Source of the DNA: UBA11574 sp963752565
Lineage (GTDB): Bacteria; Desulfobacterota; Desulfobacteria; Desulfobacterales; UBA11574
Direction of reading: 5' to 3'
Length of the DNA stretch: 64,000 nt
Assembly (NCBI GenBank): GCA_963752565.1
Contig: CAVVZC010000015.1
Location: 13,425-77,424, forward strand
Shown piece after piece: positions 23,955 to 32,391 of this stretch. The position numbers and the translations under genes are program-made. Each line of letters begins with the position of its first letter. The stretch's first letter is position 1. The notes beneath the pieces were generated by a model that saw only the letters and a program-made list of their open reading frames with translations, was not told the DNA's origin and did no database searches.

Positions 23955-24404
23955 ATGAAAAAAATTGTATTGTGTGTGGTGCTGATATTATTATGCGTAC
24001 CGGTAAGTAAATCCGAAACAGCGGGCAAAGCCAGTTTTGCCGATTACGATTTGCATACCCGCCTAAATGTATTTTTAAACGAGTACTGTCGGAGTTATGA
24101 GAAAAAGGACCTGGATAAATTCAGCACCTTTTTTGCCTTAAATGCCGTTGAAAAGGGAAAGCCGTTTAGATTTTGGAATTCTAAGTATCGTCAAAACTTT
24201 AATAGGATAGATTCAATAGAATATGACATCAAGCTTGAACGCTATGCCACTCATGAAAAAACCAGACTTGTTAAAATCGAAGGAATTTTTTATGTCAGGA
24301 CCAGGTTGGTCGGCAGTAAAAAATGGCGAAAAAACAGCGGCCAGATTTTCATGGTGCTGGAAGCGGATGGAAATTCGTTTAAGGTAAAGCAGTTGGATTA
24401 TTAA
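23955..24404 (+). CDS. Secreted NTF2-like protein
   Basis: 149 residues with AAAGGAGG ribosome-binding site and a signal peptide (MKKIVLCVVLILLCVPVSKS). The mature part (LNVFLNEYCRSYEKKDLDKF, then a strand-rich region ending GNSFKVKQLDY) has the helix-then-sheet pattern of NTF2/SnoaL-like folds. Probably periplasmic; ligand unknown. Confidence 0.7.
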   Translation: MKKIVLCVVLILLCVPVSKSETAGKASFADYDLHTRLNVFLNEYCRSYEKKDLDKFSTFFALNAVEKGKPFRFWNSKYRQNFNRIDSIEYDIKLERYATHEKTRLVKIEGIFYVRTRLVGSKKWRKNSGQIFMVLEADGNSFKVKQLDY

Positions 24405-24480
24405 TTGACCTATTCATACCCAACAATTTTTAATACTCCGGATTGTTCAATCGATTTCGCTTTGAAACCTTCGATTCGAA

Positions 24481-24590
24481 ACTTTTGATTTCTGCTGTAG
24501 AACACACGTATCATGTCAATAAAAAATCGTGTGATATCTACTCTCAAAAAGGGAAAATCCGTTTTACGGGGTTTTCCTATTTCATTTTTT
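24481..24590 (+). repeat. Repeat family C, copy 2
   Basis: AACACACGTATCATGTC, ATAAAAAATCGTGTGATATC, then a hairpin GGAAAATCC / GGGTTTTCC. In copies 1 and 4 the hairpin has CAAA/TTTG instead of AAAA/TTTT, a compensatory change. It lies after the NTF2-like gene and before the convergent TPR gene. Confidence 0.6.
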
Positions 24591-24627
24591 CGCCGAAAAA
24601 AGGAATTATCAGGAATCGTTATCTTCA

Positions 24628-25365
24628 TCACCCTTCCTGGGCGGCTGCAACGTCGAGTTTAAAAATCATCACAAAAAATATTGCAATCATGCCAGCGGCC
24701 CCCATCCATCCAATGCCTTTCACACTACCGGACCGGCCGGCAGAATCTGCAAGGAACTCGGTGGTGGTAAAACTTTTATAAATATCATATACAGGATCCA
24801 GATTCACTGCTTTTTTCAAATCGGCCTCGGCCTGTTCGTTCTCCCCTAATTCTGTGTATGCCTTAGCTCTCGTCGAATAAGCCTTGCCGATGGTCCGTTT
24901 ATTGCCACCGATTTCGATTGCTCGGGTGGCATCCTGAACTGCAAGATTCAACATGGCCATAAGACGATACGTTTCTGCGCGATAACCATAAGGTTCAGCG
25001 AGTTCAGGTTTCAATTCAATGGCTCGAGTCAAATTGGATGCCGCTGAAGCAAAATCATTCTTTTTAAAATATGCCACTCCCAGCATGGTGTAGCCCATTG
25101 CATTGTCAGGGTTCAACTTGGTAACTCTCAGAAAATCAAGAATCACTTCAGTGTAATGTTTCTGAAAATAGTAGAGCATCCCCCGTTCTTCATAGGCGGC
25201 AGACAACGCAGGATTCAATTCAATGGCCCTGGTAAAATAGTTGATCTTTGTGTTCGCCATAGTGCTGTCCAGACCGAGGTTATAAAAATGTGCGGCATCA
25301 TACCCCCAGGCCGGCAGGGCGATAAAACACATTAAAACAATAATAGACGCTAATAATTTTTTCAT
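24628..25365 (-). CDS. TPR-repeat protein with signal peptide and C-terminal membrane anchor
   Basis: 245 residues. Signal peptide (ending ALPAWG, ~21), then five TPR units (INYFTRAIELNPALSAAYEE; EVILDFLRVTKLNPDNAMGY; ASNLTRAIELKPELAEPYGY; VQDATRAIEIG; AEADLKKAVNLDPVYDIY), then a membrane helix (IGWMGAAGMIAIFFVMIF) near the end. The TPRs are thus periplasmic and membrane-tethered. Start has a GAGG site. Partner unknown. Confidence 0.85.
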   Translation of the reverse strand: MKKLLASIIVLMCFIALPAWGYDAAHFYNLGLDSTMANTKINYFTRAIELNPALSAAYEERGMLYYFQKHYTEVILDFLRVTKLNPDNAMGYTMLGVAYFKKNDFASAASNLTRAIELKPELAEPYGYRAETYRLMAMLNLAVQDATRAIEIGGNKRTIGKAYSTRAKAYTELGENEQAEADLKKAVNLDPVYDIYKSFTTTEFLADSAGRSGSVKGIGWMGAAGMIAIFFVMIFKLDVAAAQEG

Positions 25366-25491
25366 GCTTCAACCTCTATCTTTCCTAATGCAAATATCAG
25401 TCAATTGTTTTCATCTAAATTACGAGGATGTTGCCTCAAGAATATTTTCTGATGGTTATTCTGACACAAAGTGGTACTTTTTAGGGGGCTT

Positions 25492-25576
25492 GTCAACATA
25501 TCTATGAAAAATTGTTGTGATATCGTTTTTCAATAAGGCAAATCCTTTCTCGGAATTTACCTTTTTTTGCAATTTT
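25492..25576 (+). repeat. Repeat family C, copy 3 (partial)
   Basis: ATCTATGAAAAATTGTTGTG, ATATCGTTTTTCAATAAGGC, then AAATCC...GGAATTTACC and T7. The 5' hairpin arm is missing. It precedes the DUF3568-like gene. Confidence 0.5.
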
Positions 25577-25732
25577 GTAAAAAATGGGATATATGCACTG
25601 GAAATTGAGGTGTTAGAACCTGTTATGATTTCGGATGTTCAGATGATATGCGGCTGGTTGTGGAGATTTGCCTTCACCCCCCCGGACGCCGTGCTGATGC
25701 AAAACAAGCTGCACCAAGAGAATTTTAAGCCT

Positions 25733-26122
25733 ATGATTTTCCTTAAGAAATACTTCATTGCGTTTCTTTTTTCGTTACTGTCAGGATGTGCAGCTATTGC
25801 CCTTACGGGTGCGGGAGCCGGGATAAGCTACACCCTTAGCAATGTAGCTTACAGGTCTTTCAGTTCTCCTGTGGATCGGGTTCACCATGCTACCATTGCT
25901 GCTTTGAAAAAAATGGACATTAAGATTATTGATGACAGCAAGTCAGAAGATGGTAGAACCATAACCGCAGCTACAAAGGAACTTGACATCGTCATCAATT
26001 TAGAAAAAGTAACGTTAAAAACGACACAGATCAAAGTTGATGCCAGGAAAAGAGTCGTTTTGAAGGACAAGGCAACAGCTGCAGAGATCATCAATCAGGT
26101 GGGAAAAATCCTGGGAGAATAA
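25733..26122 (+). CDS. DUF3568-like lipoprotein
   Basis: 129 residues from the ATG at 25733. Lipobox LLSGCAAIA near residue 17, a Gly-rich stretch (LTGAGAGISYTLS), then AYRSFSSPVDRVHHATIAAL ... KMDIKIIDD, typical of the DUF3568 family of small outer-membrane lipoproteins. The frame is open 216 bases further upstream, but that part lacks a signal and starts in a repeat. Function unknown. Confidence 0.75.
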   Translation: MIFLKKYFIAFLFSLLSGCAAIALTGAGAGISYTLSNVAYRSFSSPVDRVHHATIAALKKMDIKIIDDSKSEDGRTITAATKELDIVINLEKVTLKTTQIKVDARKRVVLKDKATAAEIINQVGKILGE

Positions 26123-26158
26123 AATCTCCATTCAAAACATCTGCAATCCATCTCGACT

Positions 26159-26220
26159 GGATTTGCTTGACCTAACACCAGAAAAATATGATATTTGTAT
26201 ATCAATTCTTGTTTTAAGAG
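26159..26220 (+). repeat. Repeat family B, copy 2
   Basis: GGATTTGCTTGACC, then AAATATGATATTTGTATATC and AATTCTTGTT. The copy ends 5 bases before the next gene's start and probably supplies its leader. Confidence 0.5.
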
Positions 26221-26225
26221 GAAAT

Positions 26226-26477
26226 ATGATGACTAATAAAATAAATGAACTGAAGAGGGCATTAGAACTTGATAGAGATGGTGATTGGGATAGTGCACAT
26301 AAAATTGTACAGCGTATTGAATCGATGGATTCTTATTGGATTCATGCATACTTGCATAGAAAAGAAGGGGCTTTAGGTAATTCCAACTACTGGTATAACA
26401 GAGCCAAAAAGACAATGCCTGAATATGATTTAGATCAAGAATGGAATGAGTTGTATGAATATATCATGTCAAAGTGA
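26226..26477 (+). CDS. Conserved hypothetical protein (83 aa)
   Basis: 83 residues from ATGATG at 26226 with an AGAGGAAA site. DRDGDWDSAHKIVQ ... YWIHAYLHRKEGALGNSNYW ... YNRAKK is a recognisable conserved pattern of small bacterial proteins of unknown function (W-D-x-A-H, IHA-LHRKEG, N-YWY-RA). No signal peptide. Confidence 0.75.
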   Translation: MMTNKINELKRALELDRDGDWDSAHKIVQRIESMDSYWIHAYLHRKEGALGNSNYWYNRAKKTMPEYDLDQEWNELYEYIMSK

Positions 26478-26666
26478 AAGATACACTTACGATGCACCTG
26501 ACATGCCGACAGCTTAGCTATTCACTAATAATAAGAAATCTTCAAAAAGTTGTGTGTGAGGATATATATGAAATGTGATCGGGATCGGTCTTGGCCCATC
26601 ACGGGTATGCCAAGCAAGGCCGCCCGGGGGCTGCTTTAAAATCTTTCATATAAATAGGAGCATCAG

Positions 26667-27017
26667 ATGTTTCAAATAAATAGATCAGTTGCCATCATAA
26701 AACCCAAGCAACCATTTGTAGACTGGGCTAATTCTGTAGTGGATGCAGGTGATCAATATTCCATCCATGACTTTAGCACCGATTGCAGTGTGATCCTGCT
26801 GCCTGTAGTAGATTCAGATGAACATGCAGAAGCTTTCATAAAAGATATATTCCAAGATCTATTTGAATTAGAGCTTTCAAGTTGGATTGTTGTTGATGAA
26901 ATGTGGCCTGAAAACATAACCTATAAAATGTTTCTGGAATGGTTTGCAGTTGAGTTTCATTCTATGGTCTTTGATTCTCTTAAAGATGATATTGAGAAAG
27001 ATCCTTATGGTTATTGA
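26667..27017 (+). CDS. Conserved hypothetical protein (116 aa)
   Basis: 116 residues. VAIIKPKQPFVDWANSV at the start and an acidic second half (FEVELSSW-like stretch, WPENITYKMFLEWFAVEFHS). I know this as a widespread small hypothetical type without assigned function. Start has a TAGGAG site. Independent gene; flanked by repeat copies. Confidence 0.7.
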   Translation: MFQINRSVAIIKPKQPFVDWANSVVDAGDQYSIHDFSTDCSVILLPVVDSDEHAEAFIKDIFQDLFELELSSWIVVDEMWPENITYKMFLEWFAVEFHSMVFDSLKDDIEKDPYGY

Positions 27018-27053
27018 TTATCAGTGACTAAGATGATTTGACAAATGCCACAA

Positions 27054-27137
27054 ATAGGATTCACTTAACCTGACACCCGCAAAATATGATATCTGTATAT
27101 CAATTTTTGTTGTGAGTGTTTTAGATACTGGTAATTA
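27054..27137 (+). repeat. Repeat family B, copy 3
   Basis: AATAGGATTCACTTAACCTG, AAAATATGATATCTGTATAT, CAATTTTTGTTGTGAG, then GATACTGGTAAT. The inverted copy at 42141-42227 matches over the whole length. Confidence 0.6.
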
Positions 27138-27188
27138 GATATCCCAAAATTGATCACGGTTAGAAATACGTCGGTAGAGTTGATATCA

Positions 27189-27602
27189 ATGGAGACCTTT
27201 ATAAAAATTTTGCCCATTATCGTTGTCGTCCTTGTTGTTTTTCTTGTTAGGGAAGGTTTCTCGTTTTACAGGTATCTGAAAAATTGCCAACTTCATGAAG
27301 CAGCCAAGACCGACAATATCGATAAGGTTCGAAAGCTCCTTAAAGAGGGACACCCTGTGAACGCCTTGGACTCACGGTTTGGTTTGACGCCGCTGCATTT
27401 TGCCGTTCGAAACGGCCGTGTAGAGATCGCCCAATTGCTCATTGAAAATGGCGCAAGTCTCACCCAACCATCTCCCCAAGGTATAACACCTCTTGATTGG
27501 ACTTCAGAGTACCTTGACCCCAACCAGCGCAACTCGCTGTTGCGTTTTGCCTCTGGTGATAAAGACACCGATGATGTTCAGGACCAAAAGCCACAAATCT
27601 AA
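27189..27602 (+). CDS. Membrane-anchored ankyrin-repeat protein
   Basis: 137 residues: an N-terminal membrane helix (ILPIIVVVLVVFLVREGF), then three ankyrin-like repeats (LHEAAKTDNIDKVRKLLKEG; TPLHFAVRNGRVEIAQLLIE; TPLDWTSE...). Start chosen at 27189 so that the helix is close to the N-terminus; the upstream ATG-like starts have no better site. Probably presents the ankyrin unit at the membrane. Confidence 0.78.
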   Translation: METFIKILPIIVVVLVVFLVREGFSFYRYLKNCQLHEAAKTDNIDKVRKLLKEGHPVNALDSRFGLTPLHFAVRNGRVEIAQLLIENGASLTQPSPQGITPLDWTSEYLDPNQRNSLLRFASGDKDTDDVQDQKPQI

Positions 27603-27721
27603 CAGCGACACTATTTTCCCAAAATATTGTGTATATATTTTAATCAATATATAATTATAAGAATGTTACAAGTGATGTTACTCCATACCCCGCATTGGGT
27701 GCATATCGGGTGCATTTTACC

Positions 27722-27749
27722 TTGACGATTCATTATGATTTGTTACAAT
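27722..27749 (+). promoter_or_regulatory. Promoter before the phosphatase gene
   Basis: TTGACG (27722-27727), 16-base spacer, TACAAT (27744-27749). A second -10-like TATAAT with upstream TG lies at 27777-27782. Confidence 0.5.
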
Positions 27750-27785
27750 CCATTAGACTCAAACTCCTAAGTATGGTATAATAAT

Positions 27786-28277
27786 TTGATATCACTATAT
27801 AACATCACTAACATCTTATTTGTGTGCATTGGCAATATTTGCCGAAGTCCTTTTGCCCAGGGGCTTTTTACAAAACTGGTGCATCAAGAAGGGCACAAAG
27901 GCTTTCATGCAGAATCTGGGGGCCTGCTTGCTCTTCCGGGAAATTCTGTCACTTTCCTTGCACAAAAGGTCGCTGCAGAGCACGGTGTTGACCTGGCCGG
28001 ACATCAGGCAAAATGTTTATCTCAAGAACTGGTGGCCTGGGCCGAGCTGATTTTGGTAATGGAAAAATCCCACAAGGATGAACTCCTCGCTGACTTCCCC
28101 GACGCAACAGACAAGACGTTTTTAATACGTCGTTTTGCCCGCTTTGGCTCCCGAAGCAGGGGTATTGCAGACCCATACGGGCTTCAATACGACGCATACC
28201 GCTTTTGTTATCTCGATATCGAGGATGCAGTTTCGGGGCTTGTGGAATTTTTAATAAAAAAGACAAAAGACCTTTGA
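27786..28277 (+). CDS. Low-molecular-weight protein tyrosine phosphatase family
   Basis: 163 residues with the P-loop CIGNICRS (CX5R) near residue 14 and the general-acid loop DPYGLQYDAY near 138, so the active site is complete. In bacteria such enzymes often act on exopolysaccharide tyrosine kinases. The only start that keeps the first strand is TTG at 27786, with no clear ribosome-binding site. The end overlaps the start of the next gene (TTGA). Confidence 0.88.
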   Translation: MISLYNITNILFVCIGNICRSPFAQGLFTKLVHQEGHKGFHAESGGLLALPGNSVTFLAQKVAAEHGVDLAGHQAKCLSQELVAWAELILVMEKSHKDELLADFPDATDKTFLIRRFARFGSRSRGIADPYGLQYDAYRFCYLDIEDAVSGLVEFLIKKTKDL

Positions 28278-29239
28278 AAACCTTGCATAATAATCAGCCC
28301 AATTCCGTGATTCCAAAGAAAGCCTACCGCAATCAACCCATCGCCGGATCGCTTTTCGTACTGGGTGCTTCGTTTATGTTCGCCATGGTGGGGACACTGG
28401 TGAAAGTGGTTTCCACGTCGCTTAACAACGAGATGGTCGTTTTCTCTCGAAACGTCTGCTCCCTCATATTTATTTTGCCATGGCTTGCTTACAGCCGACC
28501 CTCCGGCGGCATAAAGACAAGCTGCCTTCGACTCCATTTGCTGCGAAGCGCGGCAGGTTTGGGAGCGATGTATTGTTTTTTCTATGCCATCGCTCAACTG
28601 CGACTCTCAGAAGCCTTCTTGCTTTCTTCCACGTCGCCGCTTTTTATTCCATTGATTGCATATGTGTGGATGCGCGAGCAGGTAACATACAGCGCCAGAG
28701 GGGCCATCATTGCCGGATTTATCGGTATTGTTCTGATTCTCAAGCCCGGATTTGGAATATTTCGACCGGCGATGCTCGTGGCTTTGGCGGCGGGTGTTCT
28801 GGCCGCACTGGCAATGGCAAGCATTCGCCGTATGTCTTTTTCGGAGCCGGCGATTCGGATCGTGTTTTACTTCACGATTTTTTCAACAGTGATTTCGGCG
28901 GGCCCCTTGTTCTGGTCGTGGCGGTCGCCTTTACCCGAGATATGGTGGCTGCTGATCCTCATCGGATTGCTGGCCGCTGTGGGACAATTTTTCTTGACCA
29001 AAGGGTACAGCATGGCACCGGCGGCTCAGGTGAGCCCGTTAACTTATGGAAATGTCGTATTCGCGACCATCATTGGTTGGATATACTGGGGGGAAACAAT
29101 GGATCTGCTGACATGGGCCGGGGCCCTTTTGGTCTGCATGGCCGGCATTATTACCACCCGACGAACCGAAGCACACGTGCTTGTGGACGCAGCAGTAGGA
29201 AAAACCCCTGAGTCGGAAGGTAAGAAAACAAGTATATGA
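28274..29239 (+). CDS. EamA/DMT family transporter
   Basis: 321 residues with ten predicted membrane helices in two EamA halves (SLFVLGASFMFAMVGTLVKV, RSAAGLGAMYCFFYAIAQL, AQVSPLTYGNVVFATIIGWI, WGETMDLLTWAGALLV). The family exports or imports small metabolites. No ATG is suitable: the best start is TTG at 28274, overlapping the stop of the phosphatase gene, which implies coupled translation. A second EamA gene follows 120 bases later. Confidence 0.85.
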   Translation: MKTLHNNQPNSVIPKKAYRNQPIAGSLFVLGASFMFAMVGTLVKVVSTSLNNEMVVFSRNVCSLIFILPWLAYSRPSGGIKTSCLRLHLLRSAAGLGAMYCFFYAIAQLRLSEAFLLSSTSPLFIPLIAYVWMREQVTYSARGAIIAGFIGIVLILKPGFGIFRPAMLVALAAGVLAALAMASIRRMSFSEPAIRIVFYFTIFSTVISAGPLFWSWRSPLPEIWWLLILIGLLAAVGQFFLTKGYSMAPAAQVSPLTYGNVVFATIIGWIYWGETMDLLTWAGALLVCMAGIITTRRTEAHVLVDAAVGKTPESEGKKTSI

Positions 29240-29360
29240 GAAAGTAGGAAGATTAGCAAGGATCAAGGATTAGGGATTAAGGGATAAAGAACAAAACGGA
29301 TTTAACCGGGGAACCTTGAACCCAGAACTCCGAGCTCAGAACTCTAAACGCTGAACTCAT

Positions 29361-30281
29361 ATGGCAAATGACGTGACAAGAGAAAATCAGATGTTAGACT
29401 TTACGGCCATGGCGGTTCTGGTTGTGCTGTGTGTCAGTTGGGGACTGCAGCAGGTGGCCATCAAGGTTGCCATCTGCGGTATCCCGCCACTGATGCAATC
29501 GGGTATTCGGTCCGTGGGCGCCACGATCCTGATCTGGATTTGGATGACCGTGCGCCGGGAGCCCTTGCTGGAGAGAGACGGTACGCTGTGGTGGGGAATC
29601 GCGGCAGGTCTTCTTTTTGCCGGAGAGTTCATTCTGATCTACTGGGGCCTGGAATATACCAATGCTTCACGTGCGGTCATCTTTCTCTACATGTCGCCGT
29701 TTGTCGTGGCCCTGGGGGCCCAGCTTTTTATTCCCGGCGAACACCTCCGGATGATTCAAGTCCTTGGTTTGTGCTGTGCCTTTGTGGGTATCGTTGTTGC
29801 GTTTGAAGAGTCGCTGAGATTTCCCACCCGCCGAATGCTCATCGGTGACAGTATGCTGGCAGGAGCGGCGATATTGTGGGGGGCAACCACAGTTATGATC
29901 AAGGCTTGTCCTCTATCGAGGATCAAGCCGAGCAAAACCCTGCTGTATCAGCTTGCCGTTTCTGCGGTGGTCCTGCCCCTGGGATCCCTGATAAAGGGTG
30001 AACCCGGTATTTTTCTCATGACCCCCCTGATTGCCGCCAGCCTTGTCTACCAGACGGTTTGGGTGGCGTTTGTCACCTACCTGGCCTGGTTTTGGCTCAT
30101 CCGCCACTATCCCCCTTCGCGCCTTGCATCCTTTACCTTTCTCACGCCGCTTTTCGGCGTCCTTGCAGGGGGGCTGCTGCTCAGCGAGCCCATTACAGGT
30201 GGTCTGTTGCTGGCCCTGGTTATGGTGGGAGTGGGCATCTACCTGGTGAACCGACCGAATACCGAAAAATTTGAACGATGA
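29361..30281 (+). CDS. EamA/DMT family transporter
   Basis: 306 residues, ten membrane helices, EamA repeats (VLCVSWGLQQVAIKVA; ASRAVIFLYMSPFVVALGAQ; LASFTFLTPLFGVLAGGLLL). It is a distinct family branch from the preceding transporter. The 120-base gap before it is a low-complexity run of AACCCTGAACTC-like words. The substrate is unknown. Confidence 0.88.
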   Translation: MANDVTRENQMLDFTAMAVLVVLCVSWGLQQVAIKVAICGIPPLMQSGIRSVGATILIWIWMTVRREPLLERDGTLWWGIAAGLLFAGEFILIYWGLEYTNASRAVIFLYMSPFVVALGAQLFIPGEHLRMIQVLGLCCAFVGIVVAFEESLRFPTRRMLIGDSMLAGAAILWGATTVMIKACPLSRIKPSKTLLYQLAVSAVVLPLGSLIKGEPGIFLMTPLIAASLVYQTVWVAFVTYLAWFWLIRHYPPSRLASFTFLTPLFGVLAGGLLLSEPITGGLLLALVMVGVGIYLVNRPNTEKFER

Positions 30282-30384
30282 GGGTCATCTCAAAAAAAGT
30301 TGGTGATCCTAAAATGATTCGAGGATTCATTGAGTCAAGGTTCCCCGTCAAAATGCCCGCCGGGACAGGCAGGGTTCAAGTGAA

Positions 30385-30567
30385 ATGCTTAAAAACTGTA
30401 AAGAGCTAAAAGCATGGCAAAGGTCCTACCAGCTTTGTTTAGAAATTTACAGAATAACAAAAGGATGTCCTGACGAAGAAAAATATGGCCCGACATCGCC
30501 ATTACGGAGGGCGGCAGTCTCTGTTCCTGCTAATGCCTGCCTGTTAAATAGCTTGAGGAATATATAG
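30385..30567 (+). pseudogene. Truncated four-helix-bundle (23S rRNA intervening-sequence) protein
   Basis: The first ~52 codons (KELKAWQRSYQLCLEIYR, ITKGCPDEEKYG, LRRAAVSVPAN) match the IVP four-helix-bundle family; the remaining ~70 residues are lost. A longer copy lies at 31916-32301 with almost the same DNA. Unrelated codons end the frame. Confidence 0.75.
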
Positions 30568-30760
30568 GTATTATACATATGTTCTCTATAGTAAAAAAGA
30601 CGGTAATTTTTATACCGGTTTCACACAAGACCTCAAGCTAAGATTTGATCAACACAATAAAGGCTGGGTCGAATCAACAAGGGACAGGAGACCGTTCGAG
30701 TTGATATATTATGAAATTAGAAAACAAACACTCGACCGTTTGAATCCTCGAACCCTGTAG
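30557..30760 (+). pseudogene. GIY-YIG endonuclease fragment lacking its start
   Basis: A frame without a start codon reads YYTYVLYSKKDGNFYTGF, TQDLKLRFDQHNKG, ESTRDRRPFELIYYE, a short single-domain GIY-YIG nuclease of the UvrC-N/YhbQ type, almost complete. Its 5' end is fused to the IVP fragment, so a deletion joined the two. Confidence 0.75.
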
Positions 30761-30820
30761 TTTAAACCCTGTCCCCGCCGGTCGAAGAACCCTCTTGCGG
30801 TGAGGCGGGCAAGACCTGAC
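30717..30820. repeat. Repeat family D plus GC-rich repeat
   Basis: TTAGAAAACAAACACTCGAC, CGTTTGAATCCTCGAACC, GTTTAAACCCTG (30717-30770) recurs at 32310-32369 behind the second IVP copy. It runs into CGGTCGAAGA...GGTGAGGCGGGCAA (30776-30813), the GC-rich repeat also seen at 14576. Confidence 0.6.
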
Positions 30821-30913
30821 ACCCGACAACGGTTATCATTCTTGACAAATATATTTTTAGGCGTAAAGTGAGTATAGATTTCCAAGAGCCCTGAACCTTT
30901 TATGGAGGCAATC

Positions 30914-31873
30914 ATGGAACTTCGCATTCTCGGTACTTCCGATATCAAAATATCCCCGATCATTATGGGAACATGGCAAGCCGGCAAGGACATGTGGGTG
31001 GGCATCGATGATACTGAAACGACACAGGCGATAAAAGCGGCATATGATGCGGGTATCACGACATTCGATACGGCCGAGGTTTATGGTAGCGGCCATTCAG
31101 AAACAATCGTCGGAAATGCCCTTCAGGATGTGCGTGACAGGGTTGTGATCGCCACCAAGGTATTTTCAAATCATCTGAAATACAAACAGGTCATCGATGC
31201 ATGTCATGGATCTTTAACAAATCTTAATACCGACTATATAGACCTTTATCAGATCCATTGGCCGCCGGGCTCCTTTGGTGGCAAAAAAGTTCCTCTGGAA
31301 GAAACCATGCGCGCCATGACCGACTTGAAAGCACAGGGTAAAATTCGCGCCATCGGTGTTTCCAATTTCTCCAGATCGCAGCTGAAAGAGGCTGCAACAT
31401 ACGGAAGAATCGACAGCCTCCAGCCGCCCTATTCATTGTTTTGGCGAAAGGTTGAGACAGATGCCATGCCGTATTGTCTTGAGAACAATATCACTTTGCT
31501 TGCCTATTCTTCCATGGCCCAGGGGTTGTTGACCGGGAAATTCGGCCCGGACCATACATTTGCCAAAGGTGACCACCGTTTCAGAAACAAACTGTTTCAG
31601 CCGGAAAATTATGAGCGGGTCCAAAAGGCATTGGAAAGACTCCGTCCTATTGCAACGGCGAATCATATCACTCTGGCGCAACTGGCCCTGGCTTGGGTCA
31701 TTTCTCAACCCGGAACATGTGCCATCGCCGGTGCCCGCAACTCCGAACAGGCCGTTCAAAATGCCGCGGCTGCATATGCTCGCTTGTCTGAAGAAGATCT
31801 GAAGGCCATTAATGACACCGGAAAAATGGTTACCGACCCATTGGATGATGATCCGGTGATGTGGGAATGGTAG
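30914..31873 (+). CDS. Aldo/keto reductase
   Basis: 319 residues, TIM-barrel AKR. TFDTAEVYGSGHSE holds the catalytic Asp and Tyr, VVIATKVFS the Lys, and YQIHWPPG the His; IGVSNFSRSQL and CAIAGARNSEQ form the NADPH pocket. The start at 30914 is chosen because GGAGG (30904-30908) precedes it; an ATG at 30902 overlaps that site. NADPH-dependent carbonyl reduction in the cytoplasm; substrate unknown. It is bracketed by the two IVP-type remnants. Confidence 0.93.
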   Translation: MELRILGTSDIKISPIIMGTWQAGKDMWVGIDDTETTQAIKAAYDAGITTFDTAEVYGSGHSETIVGNALQDVRDRVVIATKVFSNHLKYKQVIDACHGSLTNLNTDYIDLYQIHWPPGSFGGKKVPLEETMRAMTDLKAQGKIRAIGVSNFSRSQLKEAATYGRIDSLQPPYSLFWRKVETDAMPYCLENNITLLAYSSMAQGLLTGKFGPDHTFAKGDHRFRNKLFQPENYERVQKALERLRPIATANHITLAQLALAWVISQPGTCAIAGARNSEQAVQNAAAAYARLSEEDLKAINDTGKMVTDPLDDDPVMWEW

Positions 31874-31915
31874 GAGTCTTTGTGTTTTTAGACCCTAGTT
31901 AAATACGTTTCACTA

Positions 31916-32301
31916 TTGCTATCGCAAATTGAACAGGGCAGGCAAGGATTCAAAAGTTCAAGTGAGATACTTAGGAACTATAAAGAGCTAAAAGTATGGC
32001 AAAAGTCCTACCAGCTTTGTTTAGAAAATTACAGAAGAACAAAAGGATGTCCTGACGAAGAAAAGTATGGGCTGACATCGAAATTAAGGAGGGCGGCAGT
32101 CTCTGTTCCAAGTAATATATCAGAGGAATGCAGAAGAAAAACAACCCCTGAATATGTTCAGTTTTTATGCATAGCGCATGGTTCAATTTGTGAGATAGAA
32201 ACCCAAATGTTGCTATCTGGTGACTTGGGGTTATTGAGACTGGAAAATTAGAGATGCTTAATGAAGGGATAAGAAAGGTTGAGAAAATACTCAAATTCTA
32301 G
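31916..32301 (+). pseudogene. Four-helix-bundle (IVP) protein gene, frameshifted
   Basis: YKELKVWQKSYQLCLENYRR, GCPDEEKYGLTSKLRRAAVS, VPSNISEECRRKTTPEYVQF and GSICEIETQMLLSGDLGLL match the whole IVP family, but near 32241 the frame shifts (the end ETGKLEMLNEGIRKVEKIL is in another frame, to 32301), and the ATG of the copy at 30385 is ATA here. It is therefore probably dead. Family members occur inside 23S rRNA intervening sequences and as dispersed repeats; function is unproven. Confidence 0.75.
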
Positions 32302-32391
32302 ATAAAATCATTAGAAAACAAACCCTCGACCGCTTGAATCCTCGAACCTTGTTGTTTAAACCCTGACCCTCGATGAAAACTTTTTTAAAAG

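Noticed and set aside
24410..24631. 73-codon minus-strand frame
   Set aside because: Derived from repeat C; no ribosome-binding site.
26560..26640. 23-codon frame (MKCDRDRSWP...) with a possible GAGG site
   Set aside because: GC-rich island of 70 bases flanked by ATATGAAA/TTTCATAT; more likely a small repeat insertion than a leader peptide.
28480..29211. 243-codon frame inside the EamA gene
   Set aside because: Out-of-frame shadow of a clear membrane transporter gene.
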